Below are positions 34,351-45,564 of a DNA stretch of 64,000 bases, piece after piece. The notes under the pieces were generated by a model, which searched no databases, was not told the DNA's origin, and was given only the letters and a program-made list of their open reading frames with translations. Source of the DNA: Anthostomella pinea (taxonomy: Eukaryota; Ascomycota; Sordariomycetes; Xylariales; Xylariaceae). Each line of letters opens with the position of its first letter. The first letter of the stretch is position 1. Made by a program: the position numbers and the translations under genes. The DNA is taken from positions 1,922,001-1,986,000 of the forward strand of contig CAUWAG010000018.1 of the NCBI GenBank assembly GCA_963556695.1, written 5' to 3'.

Positions 34351-35556
34351 ATGGCAGCCTCCCCACCCTCCAACTTCTGGCTAGAATTCCGCCTCCTAAA
34401 CGACGGCCTCGACACCCCCGCCGCCAAGGTCCTCAACCGCGCACGCTGCCTACACCTGCAGTCCCGCGGCCGGGCAACGCATTTCCCGCAGTTCCCAGCC
34501 CTGCCAGCAGAGCTGCGGCTCAAGATCTGGGAGTTTCTACTCGCGCCGCGAATCGTGGGAGTCGCGTGCTTCGAGGCGGAGACGTTCTCGCCTGAGAGGA
34601 GGGAGGAGGTGTTTTACGGGGGGACGCGTTTTGGAGATCCGCGATTGGGGGAGACACCGGGGTGTGGTAATGGTATTGCTAACGGCCTCGTGCCGGTCCT
34701 GCTGCACATATGTCAAGAAACGCGCATTCTAGCCCTGAGCCGCTACGAGCGCGCGTTCGCGTGGAAGGTGCCGCTCGTGCTCTCGGGGATGGACATGTAC
34801 CGGCCCTTCTCATCACTCTCCATCTCCTCCCCATCCTCCCCATCCTCCACCTCCACCTCATCTTCATCATCACAACCCCCACCACCGTCCTCCTCCTCCC
34901 ACGCACCACCACCACCACCACCACAACCCCCCCAATGGTCCACCCCACAAGTCTACTTCGACTTCGCAACCGACGCCCTCTACCTCCTCGGCGCCCTCGA
35001 GCCCTCGGACCCGGACGGCACGCTCAGCAGTCCCATGACGTACTTCCTCGACAGGCGGGACACGCAGCGCGTGCGGCGCGCGGGCGTCGCCTTCGCCGCC
35101 CTGGGCTTCGGCGAGGCGGGGCCGCAGCAGATCTTCGGCGCCCTGTTCCACGTCGTCGACCGCTTTGCTGCGGTTCTGGGCGGCCGCGTGTACGTGGGCG
35201 TGCGGCCTGCGGACGAGATGACGAATGCGCTTATGGGAGGGCAGAGCCCGCTCGTGAGGCCCAGGGAGGGTGAGGGTGAGGAGGAGGTGTCGGGGGAAGA
35301 GGGCGAGCCGATTTTTCAGGGGGAGGTACAGCAGCGGAGGAGACGGCAGGGACGGGGACCCCAGGAGCCGAATGCTGTGCAGAAGATCTGGAGGGACTGG
35401 TATAGGGGCTCGGTGGTCACGTCGTCACTGGCCAATATGCAGTTTGTGCTGGTGGAGGAGTCTGAGTTGGAGAAGCATATCTTCGAGCCTGTTGTGGCTC
35501 CTGCACCCGCGGGCGTCCTGAGACGACACCAGAAAGCAGAACTTGACCGAGAATGA
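34351..35556 (+). CDS. 2EXR domain-containing protein
   Basis: Single exon of 401 residues. The defining motif FPQFPALPAELRLKIWEFLL lies at residues 45-64, matching the F-x-x-L-P-x-E-[IL]-R-x-x-I-W signature of the 2EXR family, which is greatly expanded in ascomycetes and has no established function. Typical companion segments follow: the PRIVGV beta strand, LLHICQETRILALSRYERAF, and YFDFATDALYL. Between them (about residues 150-195) is a Ser-rich then Pro-rich low-complexity tract encoded by TCC/CAC-type repeats (about 34807-34935), likely variable between strains. The C-terminal half has an acidic Glu/Gly run and a WRDWYRGS segment. No signal peptide. The start is the first ATG after a stop-rich leader. 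Confidence 0.85.
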   Translation: MAASPPSNFWLEFRLLNDGLDTPAAKVLNRARCLHLQSRGRATHFPQFPALPAELRLKIWEFLLAPRIVGVACFEAETFSPERREEVFYGGTRFGDPRLGETPGCGNGIANGLVPVLLHICQETRILALSRYERAFAWKVPLVLSGMDMYRPFSSLSISSPSSPSSTSTSSSSSQPPPPSSSSHAPPPPPPQPPQWSTPQVYFDFATDALYLLGALEPSDPDGTLSSPMTYFLDRRDTQRVRRAGVAFAALGFGEAGPQQIFGALFHVVDRFAAVLGGRVYVGVRPADEMTNALMGGQSPLVRPREGEGEEEVSGEEGEPIFQGEVQQRRRRQGRGPQEPNAVQKIWRDWYRGSVVTSSLANMQFVLVEESELEKHIFEPVVAPAPAGVLRRHQKAELDRE

Positions 35557-35738
35557 AGAATCTCATTGATGTCTCCGTGTTTGGGTACAAGGGTGACTTC
35601 ATATGTGTACACGTCCTTCTCAGGAGTGAGTGGTGACTTATGGTACATTTCCCACCATCGTACAGAGCCTCTGGATGAGACCGGCCCTCGAAACGCAGGC
35701 CCTTGATTGAACGCCGGGATGCCAATATCCCACCCCAT

Positions 35739-36713
35739 CTATCGTACCCCTTTTCCGCCGTCCTTGTCCGTGATCTCGAACACGGGCAAGGCTCCTCCCT
35801 CTGTGCGCCCTTTTATGCCGCCCAACAACCAGTCTGTCAGTCCGACCACTCTAGCGCCCACGCCCTTCTCCCACTCGCCATGCTCGTCCACATGCTCGAT
35901 CGTATGGCTGATGATGCGCCCATCCTTGTCGAACTCGAAGATGAACAGACCCGTAAACGACTTCTTCTCGCCGGCCGTCTGCGAGCCCCGCAGGCTGTCA
36001 TCCAGCTTCTGCTCGCCCTGCTCCGTCAAACTTAGATTCTTGTTGCTAGAGCCGTTGGCCGAGGCCGTCCTCCACTTGACGACCAGCTGCTCGCCGTAGG
36101 CGCCCGGCCGGCGCGGCGAGAAGTACAGCGGCTGGCTGGTCATGCGCTCGCTCAGGATCTGCAGCTTCACGTTGCCGATGATGGGCACGCGGTTCCACGC
36201 AATGGGCGACGACCACAGCGCCGCGATGTAGGCGACCCGGCCGGACACCGTCGGTAGGTAGGGGTGTGTCGAGGGGAAGAGGTGCAGCGAGATGTCGCGC
36301 GAGAGGATCTCTTGCGGTAGCGGCGACTGGAGGAGGCTTGGGAGCCGCTCTTGGATGACGCGGAGAGCTGCGGTTGACTGTGGTTAGTTTTGACGCGGTT
36401 GTACTCGTGGAAGTGAGGTATTCGAGGCGGACTCACTCTTCCCCAGCTTGACTTTCCGCTCATCGTCGGGCCTGTTACCGGGTGCAAGCAGGTCGAATCG
36501 AGGGAATGTGGAATTGAACCATATTGGCGCCAGCTCCTGGTGTGATACGACGGGGACTGCTGCAAGTATCCTCGGAGCTGCCGGCGGGATCGGTATCGGG
36601 AGAGGTGTGGTTGCTGGCCCTGTGGTGGAGGTTATGGAGGGAACTCGGGAGAGGGCAGCTCTCGAGCTCAGGACATGGGTGGGCGATCGGGCGAGGGTGT
36701 TGGTTAGGGACAT
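35739..36713 (-). CDS. Conserved fungal protein, probably mitochondrial
   Basis: Two exons (36713-36437, 36367-35739; 69-nt intron) give about 301 residues. The first 40 residues (MSLTNTLARSPTHVLSSRAA...) are rich in Ser, Thr, Ala and Arg with no acidic residue, as in a mitochondrial presequence. The rest has conserved-looking blocks: LRVIQERLPSLLQSPLPQEI, HPYLPTVSGRVAYIAALWS, ERMTSQPLYFSPRRPGAYGE, TGLFIFEFDKDGRIISHTIE, and WEKGVGARVVGLTDWLLGG. The strand-rich IFEFDKDGRI-SHTIEHV end is reminiscent of small NTF2/SnoaL-like folds, but that is an inference from pattern only. It converges tail to tail on the 2EXR gene with only 182 bp between stop codons. Function unknown to me. Confidence 0.75.
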
Positions 36714-39265
36714 GTGTCCAGGGCCTCGATGGCGGCGGCGACGAGCGCGTGCATGAATTTGTGTGGTTAATCAAGTAATATTGCGGAAGCTGGCTCTAGG
36801 GTTTGTCGTGCTGCTCGGCTGAGTACGTCGCAAAGAATGGAAGAACGGAAGATGTAGGATTTGTTTGCGATGATGTATAGTGGGTCAGCACAAATACCGA
36901 ACACCCCACTCTTATAAAAGAACCCTCCTCATTATAACCACATTCAAAGCTTTACGCGAGAGAGAAAAATAAGGGATAAAGATAAAGATACAAAGTTTCA
37001 AAGGCGTAATAGAGCCAAAATTTAAAAAGTATTTTAACTTGAATAATTATAGAGATTTGTGAGATTCTAGAAGGGTCACAAGCCTTGGGGGTGTGAGCGG
37101 TCGCTGCAAATGTTGTTGTCATTCTCAAGTATGCTTAGCAGGGCTAATCTACAGCTAAATACTATACTGCACATGCCAGGGTGGATCCACTGTTCCCTTG
37201 ACAGCCCCCTAGTAGGTACTGCACCTAAGGGCACCATATTCGGGATCCAACATCTGACAGATGTATTTAAATATCCTTTTAATAAAAATTTAAATATTCT
37301 ATTTTTTAAAACATAGCTTAGTTGGTTTTTCTAAACTTATTTTTATAAAACTGTTATAAAAGGCTAAATTTATATAAATATATACCTGGTTTTTAAGCGG
37401 TGCTATTAATTGAAGAAAAACAGTTCATAAATGAAATAAAACTAGTAGTATAGAAATCCAGGGGTCAGAATGGGATGGATGATGGTCTGTGTCTTGACTA
37501 TGGGTCCATAGGAGAGATTCCCACCTAAATACAGGTGTGACAGCCTTTTGATGCTCTGCTGCCTGACAGCGAACAACAAACCTGCCACTGGTCACTATAA
37601 TAGACCTTTCACCCCTTTTAGGCACCTTTCATCCCTTTCACCTGGCGGACAGCTGCAGCCCATACCTGACAGCACCACAATGCTCACAAGTAGTTCAATA
37701 TTTATATAGTAAAGTTAGTTTTGATATTTTTTCACTTATTTCTAATTAAGTAAAGTCTTTAACAAGCGTGTGTAAAAGTGCGAGAAGTAAAATTGAAAAA
37801 TGTTCGGTTTTTTTGTCTACCCACTGTAAGTGAAGCTTTTACTTGCAGCTCGAGCTACCAGTAGCGTGATATTTCCCCAGCAGGGGTCGGCATAGCGCGG
37901 CAACCCCACTATACATCCCCTGTACATCCCCTGAAACATACGATGGGATGGCGGCATTCTTCAGCACGGCTTTGTGATATCATACGTGGTCGTGTTATTA
38001 CAAGTTCTAGAAGACTGGAGAGGACGGGACATTTGGATCATCTTGTTTCGTTGCACTTGGACAGGAGTTCTTCTCATTCGTTGCACAAAGAGGCTTTAGC
38101 ACAAAGAGGCTTTAGCTAACCTAGGGCATTTCCCATGAACTGGTCAGGTCATGACTGAAAGATCCTTCGTGGTTCACGGTCACAAAGCACCCCCTATTGT
38201 GTCAGGTGTCTCACAGCTTTGATAAAGGCAGAATGACAACACCAAATCCCCAATGCTTGGTATGACACAATCTTCACCGACACCCATGAGTAGAGGTTGT
38301 TCTAGATAATCACAACTTGGTAGGAATATAGACGTACGGGCTGCTCTCTGTTCCCCTATTGGGATACCCACCCAGTCCCAAACGTGTTTGAACCTGCAAC
38401 AGGTGTATGACCTGACTATAACCCATGCTACAGTCCCAAGTCGAAGTCCAAGAAGTCGGTCTCTCTGTTGCACGGTACAAGTGCATCATGTGATGGGCCA
38501 ACAGAACGTGCCGATATGGATTGATGATGACAGCCTTTGTCCTTGTTCCAGTTTGAAGAAGGATTCTAGCTGAGTGTCTTGTGACGAATGCTAGCGCTGA
38601 TGGTATCTTTCAGTCATTGCCCAGGTGAAAGACGGAAGCAAGACAGAAACTGAGGTCATCAGTCTGGGTCATCTCAATGAACGAATGGCAGTGAGTGGAC
38701 CACCTGCTGATTTCGGGCAACAGGTGGCACCTCATTGTCTTGCTGTTCCAACGGTTCATGGACAGCTGGTCGAGTCCATCGTTGGGTGCAGGTTGAGGTG
38801 TGGCTCATGCTCGGTATGGAATAACGTGTACACGACAAGGTACAATGATAACCTTGGTGGCACCTGCAGCACAGGGCAGATGGATCCACTGAAGGCTAGC
38901 ACGGGACAGTGGCAGACCCCCATGCAGGTCCCCGATAGGTCCAAGTGGGGTTCTCCCCTTGTGCATTGCTGTGGCGTGTGTGGCCGACTGGACGGGAGTC
39001 GCCTTGACGTTCCTTGACACCGCAGCCTACACCTGTCCCAATTTCTCTTTCTACATCACCATCAACGACAACGCCAGCCGCCGTCCGCTTCTTTCACGTC
39101 ATCCGAAGCCGTCGCCCATCCCGCTCCTCCTGCAGATACCAACTCATCGACATCTGTGAATCCAGCCTACGTCCTTGCGAGATCTGTGTATTGCTGTCTC
39201 CTTATCGCTACCTGTCCGCCTAGACTCCCCTTGTTGTGTGGTTCGAGCGCAACACCGCCGTCACC
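36714..39265. other. 2.5 kb intergenic with AT-rich island
   Basis: Upstream of the minus-strand gene ending at 36713 and of YPT1. Its centre is the AT-rich island at 36930-37840. From 38000 to 39265 no gene can be supported. It has a tandem duplication of CACAAAGAGGCTTTAG at 38085-38116. The last 200 bases before YPT1 are pyrimidine-rich. Confidence 0.5.
36930..37840. other. AT-rich island, probable RIP relic
   Basis: Sharply AT-rich sequence with runs such as TTTAAATA and TTTTTATAAAA (densest at 36940-37060, 37250-37440 and 37690-37800) between GC-balanced flanks. Short GC-normal segments (about 37465-37680) interrupt it. No open frame survives. In this group such islands usually derive from transposons mutated by repeat-induced point mutation; the source element cannot be named. 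Confidence 0.5.
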
Positions 39266-40509
39266 ATGAATCCCGAGTAGTGAGTCTCAACGCCAGGGCC
39301 GGCCCCCCTCGCCGCTAAACCTGCCGCCATCTCGAGCTTCACACTGACATCGCCGACAGAGTTACCCCTCGCCTTGCCCCTCGTCTCAACTCCCATGGCT
39401 TCCCCTCGTCTCCGAGCCACGCCTTCAAGCCGCGATGCGAGCCACGCCTGCGAGCCACGCCTCCAGGCCAGCATAACATGTTTCCTCACGATGATTCCCT
39501 CCCACTTTCCTGGTGTTTCGTCACCCTCATTCTCCCCATCTCTCAATCCTCTGGTGTTGTCTCCCAACCCTCGCATCACCAACTACAAAGATGGACCGCA
39601 ACAACGTCAAGGACAACGTGAAGGCCCTCGGTCTTCAACCCCGCAATGAAGCAATCCTTCGTGAGGTTCTCAATCAGCCTCGCAATCCTGACCGACCTAT
39701 GCCTAGATACGACTACCTCTTCAAGCTCCTCCTGATCGGAGACTCCGGCGTCGGAAAGTCTTGCCTTCTCCTGCGATTCGCCGACGACACCTACACCGAA
39801 TCCTACATCTCGACTATCGGAGTTGACTTCGTACGTGGTTACCTTGCTAGACTGCACTGGGGGCGTATTTGCTGACGAGAACCAGAAAATCCGAACCATC
39901 GAGCTTGACGGAAAGACGGTGAAGCTGCAGATCGTAAGGATGCTGTGCGCCGCGCAACGTTGGTTTTACTAATCAGGATACGTAGTGGGACACCGCTGGA
40001 CAGGAGCGCTTCCGAACGATCACTTCCTCGTACTACCGCGGCGCTCACGGTATCTGCGTCGTCTACGATGTCACCGACATGGACAGCTTCAACAACGTGA
40101 AGCAGTGGCTCCAGGAGATCGATCGCTATGCCACCGAGGGTGTTAACAAGCTCCTCGTCGGTAACAAGAGCGATATGTCCGACAAGAAGGTCGTCGAGTA
40201 CACAGTCGCAAAGGTATGAACCCCATCTATCCAGCATATCCTCATGGATCTCCAGAGAAAGAATCCGACGTAACTCCATTGTCCTTGGCGCATCGCTAAC
40301 CAGTCTCCCAGGAATTTGCCGACAGCCTCGGTATCCCCTTCCTCGAGACCTCAGCCAAGAACGCATCCAACGTTGAGCAGGCTTTCTTGACCATGGCCCG
40401 GCAGATTAAGGAACGCATGGGCTCCCAGGCCACCACTAACACCAAGCCCGGTGTTCAGGTCGGCCCCGGTCACAGCGTGGCTAACTCGTCCAGCGGCGGC
40501 TGCTGCTAG
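39266..40509 (+). CDS. YPT1: Rab GTPase YPT1 (Rab1)
   Basis: Small GTPase that controls ER-to-Golgi vesicle tethering and early autophagy, on Golgi and ER-exit membranes. Five exons (39266-39276, 39707-39830, 39886-39933, 39986-40213, 40312-40509) give 202 residues. Motifs: GDSGVGKS at 15-22, switch I Thr in [16 protein letters not shown] at 62-68, NKSD at 121-124, ETSAK, and C-terminal Cys-Cys for double geranylgeranylation. Exon 1 is only 11 nt. It must end at the GTAGTG donor (39277) so that GA joins A to restore MNPEYDYLF. The stronger-looking GTGAGT three bases later would create an immediate TAA. Intron 1 is 430 nt, and its last 116 nt form an in-frame ATG-started extension. Identification is secure. 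Confidence 0.97.
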
Positions 40510-42183
40510 ATGGCAACTCATGATACCCTTACGAACATACGCGCACGCATTTGATTTCCCCGGAACGGACTGGCAATACAGGCATGCCGGTGGTCAGGAG
40601 GGCACAGGGAATATGTTGACTTTTCGTCACTCTGATTGCGGATAGATTCAATGATGATCATTTGGATCGTACCGAACCCCCACCTCGCCCGAAGGCCATC
40701 TTCTCGGGAGCGAACCGATTCTGGCATGTGGTAACGGCACTCTTGAATGTCTGGAGGGATTAACTCTCCTCAGTCTTCCCGCTTTCAATGCGATTTGTGA
40801 TGGATGGGTGCCCAATTTGCTTGTATTAGACTTGTGTGGTTTTCCTTTGGTGGACAAGATCTCTGGCATTGTATCGGACGTTTCCTTTGTGTGTATTCCC
40901 GCGGTGGCCTGGGGCATTCGGGGTGACCTAGGACGAGCGGCGCTCAGCATACATCGACAAGCCCTCGCTCCCCTCGTCCCACCATCCGTGGTCGGCGTTC
41001 GCAGCAACTAGGGATACTTAATTACACGGATTCTTCACGCATCTGCCGTGTGCTCTGTGCCTGATTCGCCTGTGATGCCATGGATTTATTTTGCACGATG
41101 TCGACCTAGCACTTGGACTTTGGATACCTGAGGAATCCCTCTCAGGCAGCTAGATTCATGTCACCGCGTTCTGCGGCCTGCGATTGGGGTTTCGTTCCTG
41201 GCAGCCATGGTGGCGATGGTCGGGTGAGTGAGTGACCTTGCGCGGGTTGGGTTTCCTTTCGCCCACGCCCTGCTTCTTTTATCCTCAGTGGGACTTGGGT
41301 GTTTCCTGCTCCTTGCTCCTGTTAGTCAAGCCCGGCAGGGAGGTAGGTACCTAGGTATATGGTCTGATGAACCACCGTAGGTAGTTATCGTATCGTACTG
41401 ACGAAGTCTTGAGTTTATGATACCTTAGGTACCTACTTACCTAGTATGTTTCTACTCGCTGCCTTGTCTTATCTCCCGGACCCTCGAGTCCTTCTCATCT
41501 ACGCACCACGGCACTGGGGTTTCTCTCTGTGTGTATCTACAAGGTACAAGATGATGTTTTCACAACCAAAGCAGGTGCATGGGCTGGCTGGCTGTGTCCG
41601 TGGCAGCCAGTTAGCCTCTTGGTCGACACACAATGGCAAAAATAATATTAAACAGCCAGGCAAAAAGCGACTGTATCATGGAATAGTAGTTGACTCAAGA
41701 TTATAACAAACTACAAAACTACATACCCTCCCGGAATACTCGCAAATGAACGGCCAAATGACCCGGATGACCACCTATCTTGCTATATTCGCTCTTTGCT
41801 ACTATGCCTCGCAATCTCTGAAATACCGGCGAAACATAGTAGCTACGCTAGAATTGCCCTTCCTGCCTGCCTTCTATGTCGCGGAAAACTGGGGTGGATA
41901 CAGGTGTATTAGGATATCGAAGAGAAAATATAGACGCAGGGATTATGATATGATATGGCGGGGACAATGCCAACTAACTCTCTGGGAGATAGGGGTAGGT
42001 AGTATCATATCGTAAGGTAAGGCAAACCAGCCGGCCATGACTTGTTCATCATCGCAGTCAATGTCAGCCCAACGCAAAGAACGCAGCGCGAAGCTCGGCA
42101 GAACAACAAAGCCACCGAATAAGTACCCAGGTTGGTAAAAAAAAACCCGTGCAAGCCAGGCGACAACAGCCAAACGGAACAAA
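40510..42183. other. 1.7 kb intergenic (convergent genes)
   Basis: Between the 3' ends of YPT1 and of the minus-strand gene at 42184. No gene seen. It includes the densest TAGGTA cluster of the window (41339-41445, with AGGTAGGTACCTAGGTA and CCTTAGGTACCTACTTACCTAG). Confidence 0.45.
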
Positions 42184-45100
42184 TCAAGTAGCAAGCCCAA
42201 GCCACTTGAGAGCCTTCCGACTATTTCCCTTGCGGAACGGCGCGTTCGGCTGCTGGTGTTGCTCGCGCCATAGTGGCATATACCGGCGCTCGTCGGCGGC
42301 GAAGCTCGTGCCGTCTTCGTCGTCGTCCTCCTCCTCAGAGATGTCGAAGTACGACACCGAGCGCCCGCTGCCGGGCCTCTGCCCTGCCGGCGTTGTCTGG
42401 TTCGTCGCTGTGTAAGTGGCATCGGTGTTGTTGCTGGAGCCGTCGATTTCGCGTCCGAGCTTGTATCGCAGCTTGTTGCGCTGGCTGTGCATCGTCTTGA
42501 CCGTGCGGCTGCTCTTGATCGTCCCCGAGACGGACGGCGCCAGCGAGTAGCGCCTTGTGCTCGCGCCCGCGGGCGGCGCGGGGAAGGCCGGGATGCTGCT
42601 CGCGTCGGCGGCGTCGGTGCCGCTCGATACGTAGTTCGACGGCGGGCACGGTGCGAATGCCGCGCTCTCGAAGCCCAGCATAGCAGTCGCGCTGGCTAGC
42701 GGTGCGTTGGTGCTGTACCGCTGCTTGGTGTCGATGAGAGGCGTCTGTGTCAGCGGTCTGTCCCTCGAACCGCGATTGTACTTTCGCGTCGAGTTTCCGT
42801 CGATGGCCATGGCGGACCTTGGCGCGGCTCCCTCGGGAATGTAGAAGCTCGAGGTGTCGATCAGTATCTTCCATATTGCCGAAATCAGCGTTGCGATCTC
42901 GGATTCGGTAGCGCTAGATGTGAGCAGAAAATTCGCTTTGGAGAATGATGGTGGCTCTGGCGACTTCATGCCTGTCCTCGGGCTGTTCGCGGACAGCCCC
43001 GACATTGGCTTGGCCGCCGAGTGCGTGCTCGTTTGTGACTGGGGCTTGCTTTCCCGGCAGGCTTTCGGCTCTTTGGCTTCAGAGTCCAGAATTCCGGCGA
43101 CCTTGAGCAGATCGAGTCCTACCAGTCGTTGCAAGGCCAAAACGGTCGTGAGGTGTTCAGGGGGGAATTCGAGCAGGAGAAACCGTGTTCCATTATGGGC
43201 CGCAACGTACATCTCGAGGTACGGTATGATCAGTGTTGCTAGCAGCAGCGGGTTCGAAAACGGATTGTCCTGGGTTTGGCTCGCGAGCGGTTGCGCGGTG
43301 AAAGCCTGCATGGCATTTGCGATGAGATATCTAGATCAAGTCAGTGGCATGAACAATATCATGTTTCGAATTCAGTCAACGCACCTCAGATCGAGCCTGC
43401 CGCTCCGCGTTATTCCGTTTGGCTTCGTTCCCAGTTTCTCTAGAGAGCCGCTGAGGGCGCCCAGGAACTCCCGATCAACACCCTTCTGGGCCCCAATGGC
43501 GAGGATGAGGTCGATCTTGCGCTTCTCGTTGCCCAGACCGTTCACCTCTGACTCCCGAAATACCGGCTTCCACAGACTGCTGAGTCCAGGTAATAGGGGG
43601 AAATTGAGGTGATAGTATCCTATGTCTTCTGGAGAGAAGTAAATGTTGAGGACTGACCTCAGTTTGTTCTGCACGCATACAGCTGTTTTGCAGTCCGTTG
43701 TTTTGAGCTCGTGGAAGCTCTTCCCCGACCTTGTTTCCCGAGGTGGAGGCGTCTGAGCGGGAGTTGGTGGACCTGATGCAACGGGTCTTGAAGCACGCAA
43801 GGCTGGTTTGGCTGAGAAAGCCGTCGGTGGTTGGAGATAGTCCCCGTGAGACGCAAAGGGGTCATACTCATTCGGGTCGGAATGGTATGTGGGCGTCGGC
43901 TCGCAGCGGTCTTCTTGGCCTGCTGATATCTTATTCCCCGCGACCGCTGTCGGCTCTATGGAGCTTGGATTGCTCTGTCTTTCGGGGTTCCCATTGCTCT
44001 CTGTCAGAACTGGTGGCATAGACACCGGGTAGGTACCCGTTTCGAAGGCTCGTATGGCAGCTTCCAGTCGTTGGTTGGCTTCCTCGCCTTTGAAATGTAT
44101 GACCAAGTCTTCAACCATAGGTAGGGCTGTCCGAAAAGGCACATCCACATCAAGGTCAACATCTTCCTCCAGATCGAGAAACGCGCCCTGGTTCTTGCCA
44201 TTGCAACCTCGACCCAGGTAGTTGGATTCTGTCGACGTACTCTGATGGACGTACACATGAATTGGACTCGTGCCCTGGTCGACGTAAGACGCCGGTCGTT
44301 TGGGTATCTTGACCTGAAGGTCAAGAGGAGGGGGTGGATCGCGCCTGATCATAGTCTTACTCGGCCTGGCAAGGGTTGCCCGTGGTGTCTTGCCGTAGCC
44401 TTTCGTGCAGGTAATCAACGTTTCCGAAGAGGCAGAGCTCCTCTTTTCAATTGTAGACCCCGAACGATCGACACTCCGTAGACGTGGTTCTGCTGACAGG
44501 GAATAGTTGCGAAGTGAGATGTCCTGGGCCCGAGGGGGGTTTTTGACAGGAGAAGAAGATCGAACATCAACGACGAGAGCTTCACCAATGCTAACAGGTG
44601 TACCTGGGATCGACCCAAAACCGGCAGACATTGGACTGCGTATGCTGAGCTGTGACGAGGACAGAGCGGGCTTCGGGTAAGCTTCCCCAATGCAACTTGG
44701 AGACCGCGGGATGGCATTTTGATCCCTGAGCTGATCTCTGCTCGCCATGCGTGCCCGCCATCTTTCCACTCGGGGGGCTGCACGGCCATGTCTGTCATGA
44801 TCCAAAGGGAGGGGATCACTGTTTGTAACTTTTCGATTCAGCAGAATCGGGCGACGGGCACCTCCAGAAGCGCCAAAGACATAGAACGGAGCAACGTCTT
44901 CTGGGTCATCCGTTAAGGATTGAACTGGGACGCTCGTACTCCGCAACCTACCGCCAACCGTAAGGTCGAGCTCAGTGTTCGGCTGCAGTGAGGCTGTTTT
45001 GAGATCCAAAGCGTCAGCCGCTTTCATCGCCTCCCAAGCCGAATATTCATGTATTTCGTCATCTTCGTTGTTCCGCTCTCTGCAGATGTGATTGCTGTGG

Positions 45101-45564
45101 GCTGACTTGGAATCTGGTCCAACACTGCCCTGTCGCTTCAAGCCTGCAACGCCGTGTTGGACAAGGTCATGGAAGATGGCTTCCGCCTTGGTAACATCCC
45201 CACTCGTCACATGCTCACTGATGGCAGCGATAGAGTCCATCTGGGCACTGGCTGAGCCTCCATGCATGAACGCCAGTCGTTTGTTGTTTGGGGAAGAGTC
45301 GTGTAGAAATGAGCGGGCCGTTTCAGCTCGAGCATGGCACGCTTGATGAATCCTGAGAATATGCGAGTGTGCTTCGAATGGCCGATCAGCGGCCTCTGAG
45401 TTCATGAAGTGTTGAAGTGGTGGTATTATCAGGATCCTCGGGGAGCTTGGGAGTAGTCGCAGCTGTGTCGAGATGGTATCTGGTGGGCCTTCGAAGGCAA
45501 CCAAGCTGCCATGATATCCAGGCGGACCGACCATTGTGTCGTGCATGGTGACAAGCGAAGGCAT
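42184..45564 (-). CDS. Large disordered conserved fungal protein
   Basis: Two exons (45564-43385, 43330-42184; 54-nt intron) give about 1108 residues. It has conserved blocks at both ends separated by a long low-complexity Ser/Pro-rich middle. The N-terminal block reads SLVAFEGPPDTISTQLRLLP, ILIIPPLQHFM and RLAFMHGGSASAQMDSIAAISEH, followed by a small helical segment (TKAEAIFHDLV). The C-terminal block reads KRKIDLILAIGAQKGVDREF, RYLIANAMQAFT, and YVAAHNGTRFLLLEFPPEHL. It resembles proteins commonly labelled 'gastric mucin-like' in filamentous fungi, a name that reflects composition, not function. No signal peptide or membrane span is visible. The intron is supported by frame continuity (DLR|YLIANAM). 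Function unknown. Confidence 0.8.

Noticed and set aside
34679..34969. Val/Arg/Gly-rich minus-strand frames in the 2EXR gene
   Set aside because: Produced by the Ser/Pro-coding TCC/CAC repeats of the real gene.
38365..38470. Minus-strand A-box/B-box-like words (TAGCATGGG, GGTTCAAAC), possible tRNA-derived SINE
   Set aside because: T-arm does not pair and no second copy was found in the window.
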